A DNA stretch of 64,000 nt from CAZXCG01 sp964639205 (lineage in GTDB: Bacteria > Bacillota > Clostridia > Oscillospirales > Acutalibacteraceae): positions 1 through 64,000 of the forward strand of contig CAZXCG010000004.1 in the NCBI GenBank assembly GCA_964639205.1, in the 5' to 3' direction. The position numbers and the translations under genes were made by a program. This document shows positions 35,167 through 44,208 of the stretch, piece after piece. The stretch's first letter is position 1. The number at the start of each line of letters is the position of its first letter. The notes under the pieces are model-generated. The model saw only the letters and a list, made by a program, of their open reading frames with translations. It made no database searches and had not been told where the DNA came from.

Positions 35167-38100
35167 ATGCTGCACTTTATTACCGGCGGCAGCGGCAGCG
35201 GGAAAAGCGAGTATATATATAAGCTGTTCTGTGATTTGTGCGCCGCAGGCGAGGACAGACTTTTAATGCTCGTTCCGGATCAGAGCAGCTTTGACACGGA
35301 AAAAAACTTTTTGGAAAGGCTCGGCGCCAAAAATTCGCGAAAAATTAAGGTCTTCGGGTTTTCAAGGCTGTGCGACTTTGTCCTTGAACAAGGCGGGCGC
35401 GCGATTCCCGCTCTGCTTGAAGAAACCGATCGCGCGCTTATTATGAGCATTGCTCTTGACGAGGCTGCGGATTCGCTTGTGCTGTACGGGCAGAAAAAAT
35501 CGGCGGAGGATTTCATAACCCCGCTGCTTGACGCAGTTGACGAGTACGAAAACTGCGGTATATCTCCGCAGCAGCTCCGCAGCGCCGCCGCGCGCACCAA
35601 GGACCCCTCCCTTAAGCAGAAGCTGAAGGACACTGCGCTTGTATACGAAACTTACAACGCGGTTCTTGAAAATAAATATACCGAACCGATTAAGCGGCTC
35701 GGTATTGTAAAGGACTTTATAACGGAGCGGAATCCCTTTGAAGGCTATATAATAGCCGTAGATTCCTTTTCAAACTTCACCGCCGTCGAGCTTGAAATTC
35801 TTTCGACCTTGATGCGCGGCGCTGCGGAAATGTATTTTACACTTACTACGGAAAATTACACCGAAGACAAGAACGGGCTCTTCTTTACAACAAACCGAAC
35901 CTACCGCTTACTTGAACGCAAAGCAAACGACAACGGCGTTAAAATCGCTCCGAATATAACTCTCATCCAAAACCGCCGTACAACCGTGGAGCCGCTTGCG
36001 GCGCTTGAAAAAAACATCTTCCGCACCGAGACCGAAAGGTTTACGCAGGAAACAGACGCTATCCGCCTCTACCGTGCCGACACGGTCTATGAGGAATGCG
36101 ACTTTGCCGCAAGCGAAATAAAGCGTTTAATTGTCGAGGAAGGCTTTTTCCTCAATGATTTTGCAATTCTCACGCGCAATACGGAAGACTACGGTTTGAT
36201 CCTTGAAAACGCGCTTAAAAAATACGGGTTGCGCTATTTTAACGACCGCCGTGAAAACGTATCCGACAAACCGCTGATGAAGCTTATCTTCTACATATTT
36301 GACGCTGTATCGTCGAGCGCTTTTGAACCCGAAAGCATACTGCAAATTCTTAAAACCAGCATGCTTCCGGCAAGCGTCTGCGAAACGGCGGATTTTGAAA
36401 ACTACCTTTACTGCTGGTCGGTTACATCGCGCGACATTCAGAAACCGTTTACAAGGAATCCGCGCGGCTTTGCGCCCGAATTCACCTCCGAAGACAGAGA
36501 CAGGCTCAACGAAATTGAACGTCTGAGAGGCAGTGTGGTAAATCCGCTGATTAAGTTTCGCAAATGCTGTGCTGACGCAAACGCGCGGGAAATCACAAAG
36601 GCCTTGTATCTTCTTTTGCTGGAGCTGCAAACAGATAAATGCCTGCTTAAGCTCAGCGAGGAATACCGCAGTCTCGGCAAACTGAAATTTGCAGAGGAAC
36701 AAACGCGCCTTTGGGACTGCCTGATGCATTGCTTTGACAAGATTGTTATGATTGCGGGAGAGCGCCCGATGAGCCTGAAGCGCTACGCAAAGCTTTTGCA
36801 GCTTCAGCTCTCGCGCGCCGATATAGGCTTTATCCCGCAGGGACAGGATCTTATTACCCTCGGCTCTGTTGAAAGGATAAGGCTGCACGGCAAAAAAGTT
36901 ATATTTATTTTGGGCGCGGTTGAAGGGAAATTTCCACTTACACCCGAAGCTTCCGGCATTTTTTCCGACAATGAGCGCAGGCGGCTTATAAACCTGGGTT
37001 TGGATTTGAATTACAGCTGCGAGGATTTAATAAAGCAGGAAAAGTTCCTTGCTTATACCGCGCTGACCGCCGCCTCGGACAGACTTTACATAAGCTGGTA
37101 TGTGCAGAATCTTGCCGGCGAAGCTTTTTCGCCCTCCTGTATTGTGTCTCAGCTTTATAAAATCTTCCCCGCGCTCAAGACCGAGACCTTGCCCGTAAGA
37201 CTTGACTGCGAACGCATGCTTTATTCCGAAAAAGCCGCCTTTGCGCTTTGCGCCGAACGCTTTCAAAGCCGCGACGCGCTCTCTGAGCAGCTCCAGGAAT
37301 ATTTTGCGGAAAAAGAAGAATTCTCGCATAAGCTGAAGGCGATGAAACGCGCATTAAAGAAAAAGCAGACCGATTTATCCGAAAAAAGCACTGCCAAACA
37401 GCTTTTCGGGGAAAATTTGCGCGTATCAGCCTCGCAAATAGAAAAATACTACGGATGCCGTTTTTCTTACCTTTGCAATTACGGCTTCAAAATAAAGGAG
37501 CGGCGTAAATACACTATAGACGCGCTTGAATACGGAAGCTTTATGCACTACATTTTGCAGCGATTTTTTTCCGAAAACAAAAAAGAAAGCTTTTCTTCCT
37601 TAAGCCGTGAGGAAATCTCGCTGAAAACCTCGGAATATATTAAAGATTATGTTGCCGGTAACCTCGGCTGCGCAGAAGATAAAGGCAAGCGCTTTGCATA
37701 TCTGCTCGGGCGCATTCGGGACGCAGCCGCAAAGCTGATTAAGCATATAGCGGATGAAATTGCGCAAAGCAAATTTACCCCCGCTTTTTTTGAGTATAAA
37801 ATAGGTCCCGGCGCGCCGCTGCAATACATGCTTACGCTCGGCGGAGGAGAAACCGTAAGTATATCCGGAAGCATTGACAGAGTCGATTTGATGGACGCCG
37901 AGCCATACGACAATTCCGGCAAACCCGCAAGATATGTTCGCATTATCGACTATAAAACCGGAGGAAAGCAGTTTAATCTATATGATATTCTCTACGGGCT
38001 TAATATGCAGATGCTTCTGTATCTTTCGGCTGTATGTCAAAGCGGCGAGCTCACCCCTGCCGGTATATTATATATGCCGGCGGTTTCGCCGATAATAAAC

Positions 38101-38538
38101 TCCGAGGACGGCGACCGCGGCTCAATAGAAAAAAAGCTGAGCAAAGAATATACAATGAACGGTCTTCTGCTCGACAGCACGGAAACGCTCATCGGAATGG
38201 AAGAAAAGCTTGAGGGGAAATATATTCCCGTTACAGCAAAAAACCGCGGCAAAACCGGCTGCTTGATAAGCGAAAAGCAGTTTAAACAAATTTTTGCATA
38301 TCTTGATACAAAAATCTCGCTTATGGCAGAAGAAATTTACAGCGGTAAATTTTCACCGCTGCCGTCAAAGGGCGGCGCCGACTCCTGCGCCTGGTGTCCG
38401 TACGGAGACGTTTGCTGTTTTACCGACGGTCAGGAACAGCAAAACGTTTTTGCCGTTGACAACGGCGAGGTCTTTAAAATTATAGAGAATGCTTGCGGAA
38501 GCGAGGCGGAACAAAATGGCAAAAAACTGGACGAGTGA
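35167..38538 (+). CDS. addB: ATP-dependent helicase/nuclease subunit B
   Basis: 1123-residue subunit of the AddAB recombination nuclease, the RecBCD counterpart in Firmicutes. Walker A is GGSGSGKSE (7-15). The C-terminal RecB-like nuclease (IDYKTGGKQF) is bounded by the iron-sulfur cysteines: one in YYGCRFSYLC and three in CAWCPYGDVC. Its end overlaps addA by 23 nt. Confidence 0.95.
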   Translation: MLHFITGGSGSGKSEYIYKLFCDLCAAGEDRLLMLVPDQSSFDTEKNFLERLGAKNSRKIKVFGFSRLCDFVLEQGGRAIPALLEETDRALIMSIALDEAADSLVLYGQKKSAEDFITPLLDAVDEYENCGISPQQLRSAAARTKDPSLKQKLKDTALVYETYNAVLENKYTEPIKRLGIVKDFITERNPFEGYIIAVDSFSNFTAVELEILSTLMRGAAEMYFTLTTENYTEDKNGLFFTTNRTYRLLERKANDNGVKIAPNITLIQNRRTTVEPLAALEKNIFRTETERFTQETDAIRLYRADTVYEECDFAASEIKRLIVEEGFFLNDFAILTRNTEDYGLILENALKKYGLRYFNDRRENVSDKPLMKLIFYIFDAVSSSAFEPESILQILKTSMLPASVCETADFENYLYCWSVTSRDIQKPFTRNPRGFAPEFTSEDRDRLNEIERLRGSVVNPLIKFRKCCADANAREITKALYLLLLELQTDKCLLKLSEEYRSLGKLKFAEEQTRLWDCLMHCFDKIVMIAGERPMSLKRYAKLLQLQLSRADIGFIPQGQDLITLGSVERIRLHGKKVIFILGAVEGKFPLTPEASGIFSDNERRRLINLGLDLNYSCEDLIKQEKFLAYTALTAASDRLYISWYVQNLAGEAFSPSCIVSQLYKIFPALKTETLPVRLDCERMLYSEKAAFALCAERFQSRDALSEQLQEYFAEKEEFSHKLKAMKRALKKKQTDLSEKSTAKQLFGENLRVSASQIEKYYGCRFSYLCNYGFKIKERRKYTIDALEYGSFMHYILQRFFSENKKESFSSLSREEISLKTSEYIKDYVAGNLGCAEDKGKRFAYLLGRIRDAAAKLIKHIADEIAQSKFTPAFFEYKIGPGAPLQYMLTLGGGETVSISGSIDRVDLMDAEPYDNSGKPARYVRIIDYKTGGKQFNLYDILYGLNMQMLLYLSAVCQSGELTPAGILYMPAVSPIINSEDGDRGSIEKKLSKEYTMNGLLLDSTETLIGMEEKLEGKYIPVTAKNRGKTGCLISEKQFKQIFAYLDTKISLMAEEIYSGKFSPLPSKGGADSCAWCPYGDVCCFTDGQEQQNVFAVDNGEVFKIIENACGSEAEQNGKKLDE

Positions 38539-41500
38539 GCAAACAGACGCTATTTCGGCACGCGGAGGAGCGCTGCTTGTTTCTGCTGCGGCGGGCTCGG
38601 GAAAGACCGCTGTCCTGGTTGAAAGGGTACTCAGACGTATTTGTGACGAAAACAACCCTACGGAGCTTGACCGCCTTCTGATAGTCACCTACACAAAAGC
38701 CGCGGCTGCCGAAATGCGCCGGCGAATCGGCGCGGCAATTGCCGAACGCCTGAGCAACGACCCGCACAACCCTTTTCTTTTACGTCAGCAGGCGCTGCTT
38801 CCGCGCGCCAATATCTCTACAATAGACAGCTTCTGCGGGAATCTTGTTAGGGAATATTTTTATATGTTGAATATCTCCGGCGATTTTCGCATCGCCGACG
38901 CAAGCGAGCTGTCTTTAATCAAAGCCGACGCTCTTGCCGATACCCTCGACCGCTTTTACAGCTCCGAAAGCCCCGACTTTTACCGATTAGCGGAGGCGTT
39001 TTCAACCTCAAAAAGCGACTCAAGCTTGGAAAATCTCATTCTGCGTATTCATGAATTTCTGTGTTCACATCCGTTCGGCGAGAAGTGGATTGACAAAATG
39101 CTCCGCAATTATGACGGCCATGAAAATATTTCCGAGTCGGTATGGGGAAAGACCGTATTAAATTATACTGAAGGCGCTCTTAAATATCTGCTGAACCTGT
39201 GCGGTAAAAGCGCCTCTCTTGCGCAAAGCGACCAAACTCTTGCGCAAGCCTTGGGCGATTATCTTAATATATACACCGCCATGCTGACCAGAGCTTTACG
39301 GGAGACGACCACTAACTCAAACTGGGATAAAACGCGCAGCGCCGTCCTTGCCTTCAATCCGCCGCGCTTTCCCAATATTCGCGGATACAAGGACAACCCT
39401 GTAAAGCTGATAATACAGGAAAACCAGAAAAGCATAAACGAAAGCATGAAAAAAATTGCGGCGCTTTTTGCATTTGACAGCAACGAAGCGGGCGAACAGC
39501 TCCTCACCCTGCGCCCGGTAATTGCTCAAATGTTCGCCTGTGTTAAGGATTTTACGCGGGAGTTCGAGCGGATTAAGCGGAGAAAAAATCTTGCCGATTT
39601 TTCCGACCTCGAGCATTGGGCGCTTTCCCTTCTTGTTGATGAAACTCAAGACGGATATAAGCTTTCCGAGCTTTCCGCACAAATAGCCTCGCGCTTTGAC
39701 GAGGTTATGGTAGACGAATATCAGGACGCAAACGAAGTCCAGGACGCCATATTCCGCGCTTTAAGCGGCGACAACCGCCGCCTGTTCATTGTGGGCGACG
39801 TTAAACAGAGCATATACAGTTTCCGTCAGGCCATGCCGGAAATTTTTCTTGAACGCAGGAGCCGCTGCGCGCGTTACAATGCGGAAGCACCGGTTTTCCC
39901 CGCTGCCGTTATCTTAGATAAAAACTTTCGAAGCAGAAATGAAATAACCGAAACCGTGAACTTTATTTTCAGCCGACTTATGTCTTATGAGGTCTGCGGT
40001 ATGTCCTATACTCAAGAGGAGTTTTTGAAGACCGGCGCGGTTTATCCCGAAGCAAAGGAACCCTGCATAGACTTTATGCTTATAGACGCCGACAAGTGCG
40101 CTTCGGCGGATTCAAACACCGCCGAAGCGTGCGCAATCGCCGAAAAAATTTTGAAAATGAAGAAAGACGGTACTACCGTTACCAAAAACGGGGCTTCCTC
40201 ACGCGTTGAATTCGGCGACATTGCGATACTTATGCGCAGCCCCAACAAAAACGCTCCCGTGTTTGCCGCAGTTTTAAAAGCGTACGGCATACCTGTTTCC
40301 TGCGAAAAAACCGAAAACTTCTTTGAAACATATGAGGTGCGCGCTCTTCTGAATCTGTTGCGTATTATAAGCAACCCGCTTCAGGATATTCCTCTGCTGT
40401 CCGTTCTGATGGGTCCCCTTTACGGCTTCAGCTCGGACGATATAGCCAACATACGCATAAGCTCCCCAAAAAGCACGCTGTACGCCGCAGTTATGAAAGC
40501 CTCCGAACAGCCTGAGCTTGGCTGTTGCGGTGCGGCGCGGGACTTTTTAAATCAGCTTGCCGAGCTGCGCGCTTACAGCGTCACTGTAAGCATCGGCGAG
40601 CTTATATCGTATATTTTTGATGTTACGGGCTTCTGTTCAATCTTAAACGCCGCCCAAAACGACCGCCGCGTTGACAGTAACCTGAATATATTCTGCGAAT
40701 ATGCCGCCGCTTATGAAAAAACCGGCAGGCGCGGTCTTTCGGCATTTTTGAACCACATGGACAGACTCAGTGAAAACGAGTACCCGCTTGTTGCCGCGGC
40801 AGATACCTCGGCAGCGGATTCAAACACCGTAAAAATTATGAGTATACATAAAAGCAAGGGGCTTGAATTTCCGATTTGTATTTTGGCAAATACCGCTAAA
40901 AAATTCAATATGACCGATCTTCGCCAAAAGGTACTTATCCATTCTCGCCTCGGCGTTGCCGCAAAAATACGCGACGCGGAGCTTTCGTGTTATCTTCCTT
41001 CCTTGCCGCACCGCGCGCTTGCGCTTGAGCTTAAACGCGGAATTTGCTCGGAGGAACTGCGCATATTGTATGTCGCCCTTACCCGCGCGCGTGAAAAACT
41101 TATCTTTACCGCTTCGGTTAAAAATGCCGAAAAAGAAATAGCTAAAGCGGCTTCAATGATAATCGATTCACAGATACCGGCGTTTAACGTGCAAAGCTCG
41201 GACAGCTATTGCTCCTGGCTTTTGATGTGCGCTCTGCTGCATCCGGACGCCGGGGAATGGCGCAGAATAGCACGTCTTGAAGACTACAACGGCGGGCAGA
41301 GTAAGGCTCCGCACTGGAATTTTGAAATTATTGAAAGTATTTCCGATACAAAACCGAAAAGCGACGGCGAATATATACCCTCGATTGATAAATCCCCAAA
41401 TGCAAACGGCGACGTACTGCAAACTCTGCGGCGTTATGCGGATTTCTCCTATCCGCTTGCGGCAATCGGGAATCTGCCGGTAAAGGTCAGCGCCTCGGAG

Positions 41501-42088
41501 ATAGCGCACAGGGAAATTCAGGATTTATTTACTCCCGCACTAACCGTTCCGTCGTTCTTAAAGGAGCAAAAAAGCACTGCGGCTCAGAAGGGCAGCGCAG
41601 TGCACCGATTTTTACAAATATGCGATTTTAAAAGCGCAAAGGACAATATGGAAAACGAGCTGCAGCGCCTGTTTAGTGAGGGAAGGCTCAACGCCGAGGA
41701 GGTGGCTGCGGTTCGCGAGAAAAATCCGCGCTTTTTCTCCTCGGAGCTTGCACGGGAGGCTATGGACTCAACCGAGGTATTCAGGGAATACAGGTTTATG
41801 GTTTCAATTGACGCCTCTCTTATTGATCCGAGCCTAAAGCCCCCGTTTGACAAACGGCAGGTGCTTATGCAGGGCTCCGTTGACCTTGCATACCTGAGAA
41901 ATGACGGAAGCTTTGTTATCGCCGACTATAAAACCGACAGAATTTCATACGTCGGCGAGCTTGTTACACGCTACAAAACGCAGTTAGCGCTCTACAAAAA
42001 CGCGTTTGAGCAAAGCAGCGGTCGGCGCGTTTCAAAATGTATTCTTTACTCCGTATATCTCAACGAAAGCATAGAATTGGACATATAG
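38516..42088 (+). CDS. addA: ATP-dependent helicase/nuclease subunit A
   Basis: 1190-residue UvrD-like helicase with a C-terminal nuclease. Walker A is SAAAGSGKTA (K30). Helicase motifs include TYTKAAAAEM, VDEYQDANEVQ, VGDVKQSIYSFR and ILYVALTRAREKL; the nuclease motif is VIADYKTDR. The start at 38516 (MAKNWTSEQ) lies within the end of addB with GAGGCGG upstream, indicating coupled translation. Confidence 0.96.
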   Translation: MAKNWTSEQTDAISARGGALLVSAAAGSGKTAVLVERVLRRICDENNPTELDRLLIVTYTKAAAAEMRRRIGAAIAERLSNDPHNPFLLRQQALLPRANISTIDSFCGNLVREYFYMLNISGDFRIADASELSLIKADALADTLDRFYSSESPDFYRLAEAFSTSKSDSSLENLILRIHEFLCSHPFGEKWIDKMLRNYDGHENISESVWGKTVLNYTEGALKYLLNLCGKSASLAQSDQTLAQALGDYLNIYTAMLTRALRETTTNSNWDKTRSAVLAFNPPRFPNIRGYKDNPVKLIIQENQKSINESMKKIAALFAFDSNEAGEQLLTLRPVIAQMFACVKDFTREFERIKRRKNLADFSDLEHWALSLLVDETQDGYKLSELSAQIASRFDEVMVDEYQDANEVQDAIFRALSGDNRRLFIVGDVKQSIYSFRQAMPEIFLERRSRCARYNAEAPVFPAAVILDKNFRSRNEITETVNFIFSRLMSYEVCGMSYTQEEFLKTGAVYPEAKEPCIDFMLIDADKCASADSNTAEACAIAEKILKMKKDGTTVTKNGASSRVEFGDIAILMRSPNKNAPVFAAVLKAYGIPVSCEKTENFFETYEVRALLNLLRIISNPLQDIPLLSVLMGPLYGFSSDDIANIRISSPKSTLYAAVMKASEQPELGCCGAARDFLNQLAELRAYSVTVSIGELISYIFDVTGFCSILNAAQNDRRVDSNLNIFCEYAAAYEKTGRRGLSAFLNHMDRLSENEYPLVAAADTSAADSNTVKIMSIHKSKGLEFPICILANTAKKFNMTDLRQKVLIHSRLGVAAKIRDAELSCYLPSLPHRALALELKRGICSEELRILYVALTRAREKLIFTASVKNAEKEIAKAASMIIDSQIPAFNVQSSDSYCSWLLMCALLHPDAGEWRRIARLEDYNGGQSKAPHWNFEIIESISDTKPKSDGEYIPSIDKSPNANGDVLQTLRRYADFSYPLAAIGNLPVKVSASEIAHREIQDLFTPALTVPSFLKEQKSTAAQKGSAVHRFLQICDFKSAKDNMENELQRLFSEGRLNAEEVAAVREKNPRFFSSELAREAMDSTEVFREYRFMVSIDASLIDPSLKPPFDKRQVLMQGSVDLAYLRNDGSFVIADYKTDRISYVGELVTRYKTQLALYKNAFEQSSGRRVSKCILYSVYLNESIELDI

Positions 42089-42115
42089 CCCGGGGCAAGG
42101 CTGTCCAAAAAAAAG

Positions 42116-42325
42116 CTACAGCTTGAAATCATCGGCGGAAAAGCTCTGACGCTCCCGCCTCTGCTTGGGGATGCGTAAAGTGGGATTATATTCAAATTTT
42201 CGGCATTTTCCGTTGCGCAGCGTCCTTTTAACGCAGCAGACATGGGAGCCGCCGTTAAAAATACCGTTCTGGCAATATGAGCAGTCGGGCGGAATGTTCG
42301 CCCCAAAAAGCCGTACCTTTTTCAT
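42116..42325 (-). CDS. Small Cys-rich conserved protein
   Basis: 69-residue protein on the strand opposite its neighbours. Cysteines: CSYC near residue 14, then CC, then C in GKCRKFEYNPTLRIP; the end is FSADDFKL. From memory, similar short proteins (KCRKFxYDPLxRxP ... FSAEDFKL) are widespread in ruminococcal genomes, which supports a real gene. Four to five cysteines suggest a small metal site. AAAGGA lies upstream of the ATG. No function is known to me. Confidence 0.6.
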   Translation of the reverse strand: MKKVRLFGANIPPDCSYCQNGIFNGGSHVCCVKRTLRNGKCRKFEYNPTLRIPKQRRERQSFSADDFKL

Positions 42326-42377
42326 AATAAAGCATTTCCTTTCATATGTATTGATATTGACTTTCAAGGAGGACGCG

Positions 42378-43205
42378 ATGCAGATAAATTCATCGGTTAT
42401 GACGCTTAATACGGTGAAAAACGTCCCGTATTTAACCTATAACAGTTTTTCAAGGCTTAAAGGGATACGCCACGCGTTTTCTACTCGTTTGGGCGGAGCT
42501 TCAACAGGCGAATTTGCGGAAATGAACCTTGCCTTCGGCAGAGGGGATTCGCGCGAAACAGTGCTTGAAAACTACCGCATATTCTGTAACGCCGCGGGTT
42601 TTTCAACCGAAAGTCTGACAGCCTCGGCGCAGGATCATCACACCTTTGTGCGGCATGTTACCGCCGAAAACAGAGGCGTTGGGATATACAAACCCCGAGA
42701 TATGCAGAGCGTTGACGGACTTATAACAAACGAAACGGGAGTTACCCTTGTAACCTATTATGCCGACTGCACTCCGCTTTTTTTTGCAGACGTTAAACGA
42801 CGCGCCATAGGTCTTGCGCATGCAGGCTGGCGCGGAACGGCGGGTAAAATCGGCAAAGAGGTCGTTCGCAGACTTAATGACGAATTCGGAAGCGAACCGC
42901 GCGACCTTATATGCGCTATAGGTCCGGCAATTTCAAAATGCTGCTATGAGGTTGACGAACCTGTGGTAAAGGAATTTCAAGCCGCATTTGACAGCTGTGA
43001 GGACTTTATATTTGACAACGGCGGCGGTAAATATATGCTCGACCTTTTGCAGGCAAACCGGCGTACTCTGATTGATTGCGGAGTTCCGGATAAAAATATA
43101 ACCGTATGCGATTTATGCACGCGCTGTAACAGCGAGCTGCTGTGGAGCCACCGCGCAACCGGCGGCAGACGCGGAACAATGGCGGCGTTTTTGGCGCTTG
43201 AATAA
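42378..43205 (+). CDS. pgeF: Peptidoglycan editing factor PgeF (YfiH/laccase-domain family)
   Basis: 275-residue DUF152/cytochrome-c-like copper-oxidase-fold protein. Conserved metal-binding histidines and cysteines lie in AQDHHTF, YYADCTPLFF, LAHAGWRGT and CDLCTRC...WSHR. Homologues have been described as purine nucleoside phosphorylases and as editors that prevent misincorporation in muropeptide precursors. The start at 42378 is behind AAGGAGG; the open frame extends 71 codons upstream, overlapping the divergent small gene. Confidence 0.9.
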   Translation: MQINSSVMTLNTVKNVPYLTYNSFSRLKGIRHAFSTRLGGASTGEFAEMNLAFGRGDSRETVLENYRIFCNAAGFSTESLTASAQDHHTFVRHVTAENRGVGIYKPRDMQSVDGLITNETGVTLVTYYADCTPLFFADVKRRAIGLAHAGWRGTAGKIGKEVVRRLNDEFGSEPRDLICAIGPAISKCCYEVDEPVVKEFQAAFDSCEDFIFDNGGGKYMLDLLQANRRTLIDCGVPDKNITVCDLCTRCNSELLWSHRATGGRRGTMAAFLALE

Positions 43206-43307
43206 AACATTTGAACCGGCGCGCCGGCAAGCTTGCAAAGCCCAAGCCGGCGATAAACGGCGGTCTCATCCGCGCATAAGCTGTAACTCACGCTGAAATT
43301 CTTAAAC

Positions 43308-43334
43308 GAAGCCCCGCCTTGTAGGCGGGGCTTC
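43308..43334. terminator. Strong hairpin between convergent pgeF and the ArsP-like gene
   Basis: GAAGCCCCGCCT/AGGCGGGGCTTC, perfect 12 bp with a 3-nt loop. T-runs are poor on both sides, so it may slow rather than fully stop polymerase. Confidence 0.55.
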
Positions 43335-43344
43335 CGCGTTTGGA

Positions 43345-44190
43345 TTATATAGGCAGAGCATTGATAATAATTCCAGACAAAACGGCAACGGTATAGAGGA
43401 TTACCAAAATCAGGAAATTTTCTTTTTTTCGGCGTCTGTTCGCTTTAAACAGTACGGCAATACCGAGACCGGCGCCGGTTGTGAGCCCCGCCACAAGCGA
43501 ACCCATTGTAACGCTGCCGTCAACAAAGCACTCCGTCAGAATTACGGATGCGGCACAGTTGGGGATAAAGCCTATGAGCGCGGTTAAAAATGGCTGAAAT
43601 ACGCTGTCGGCAAGCATTATACGCGCAAACGAGCTTTCCCCTATAAAATAAATGATGTATCCCAAAATTAAATTTATAATCAGTACAAAAGCCGTTATGC
43701 TTACCGTATGTTTTAAGGCGGAATAAAAAATGCCGTGATGCTCGCAGTCGCAATGCTCGCATACCCCGTGATAATCCGTGTGGGTCTCTTTTTTTAAAAC
43801 AAAACGCACAAACAAGTCGATAATCAAGCCGGAAATAACGGCAATAATTATTTTTATAACAAGGATTTGCCAAAGCGATGATATATTTTCCGGATGCGCT
43901 AAAATTATCGGAATGGCTTCGTCGCTTGTTGCAATAAATACGGAAATAAGCGTCCCTACGGTTATAATGCGCGTAGCGTAAAGGTTTGCCGCCGCAACGG
44001 AAAACCCGCATTGCGGAACACAGCCTAAGATCGCGCCCCCTATTGAGCCAAACAAACCGAAACGGCTGAGCGCGCGCTCCATCTTGTCGTTAGCCTTGTG
44101 CTCCAAATACTCTATCAGCAAATACGCCAAAAACAAAAACGGAAGCATTTTCAGCGTATCGAGCAGAGCATCTGCTAAAACATCTAACAT
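43345..44190 (-). CDS. Putative ArsP_2-family heavy-metal/arsenic efflux permease
   Basis: 281-residue membrane protein with about eight to ten helices, matching the 10TM putative heavy-metal exporter family. Repeated half motifs GCVPQCGFSVAAA and GFIPNCAASVILT are each placed at a membrane re-entry. A cytoplasmic His/Cys loop, CEHCDCEHHG, lies near the middle. Metal specificity cannot be read. It ends a murI-ywiB-argS operon and is 18 bp behind argS. Confidence 0.78.
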   Translation of the reverse strand: MLDVLADALLDTLKMLPFLFLAYLLIEYLEHKANDKMERALSRFGLFGSIGGAILGCVPQCGFSVAAANLYATRIITVGTLISVFIATSDEAIPIILAHPENISSLWQILVIKIIIAVISGLIIDLFVRFVLKKETHTDYHGVCEHCDCEHHGIFYSALKHTVSITAFVLIINLILGYIIYFIGESSFARIMLADSVFQPFLTALIGFIPNCAASVILTECFVDGSVTMGSLVAGLTTGAGLGIAVLFKANRRRKKENFLILVILYTVAVLSGIIINALPI

Positions 44191-44208
44191 TTTAACCTCA
44201 CAGTCAAA

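Noticed and set aside
36127..36888. 253-codon minus-strand frame inside addB
   Set aside because: Shadow of addB; Arg/Phe/Lys-rich composition without domain signal.
42165..42377. 71-codon upstream extension of pgeF
   Set aside because: It overlaps the divergent small Cys-rich gene, and AAGGAGG lies before the internal ATG at 42378, where family similarity begins.
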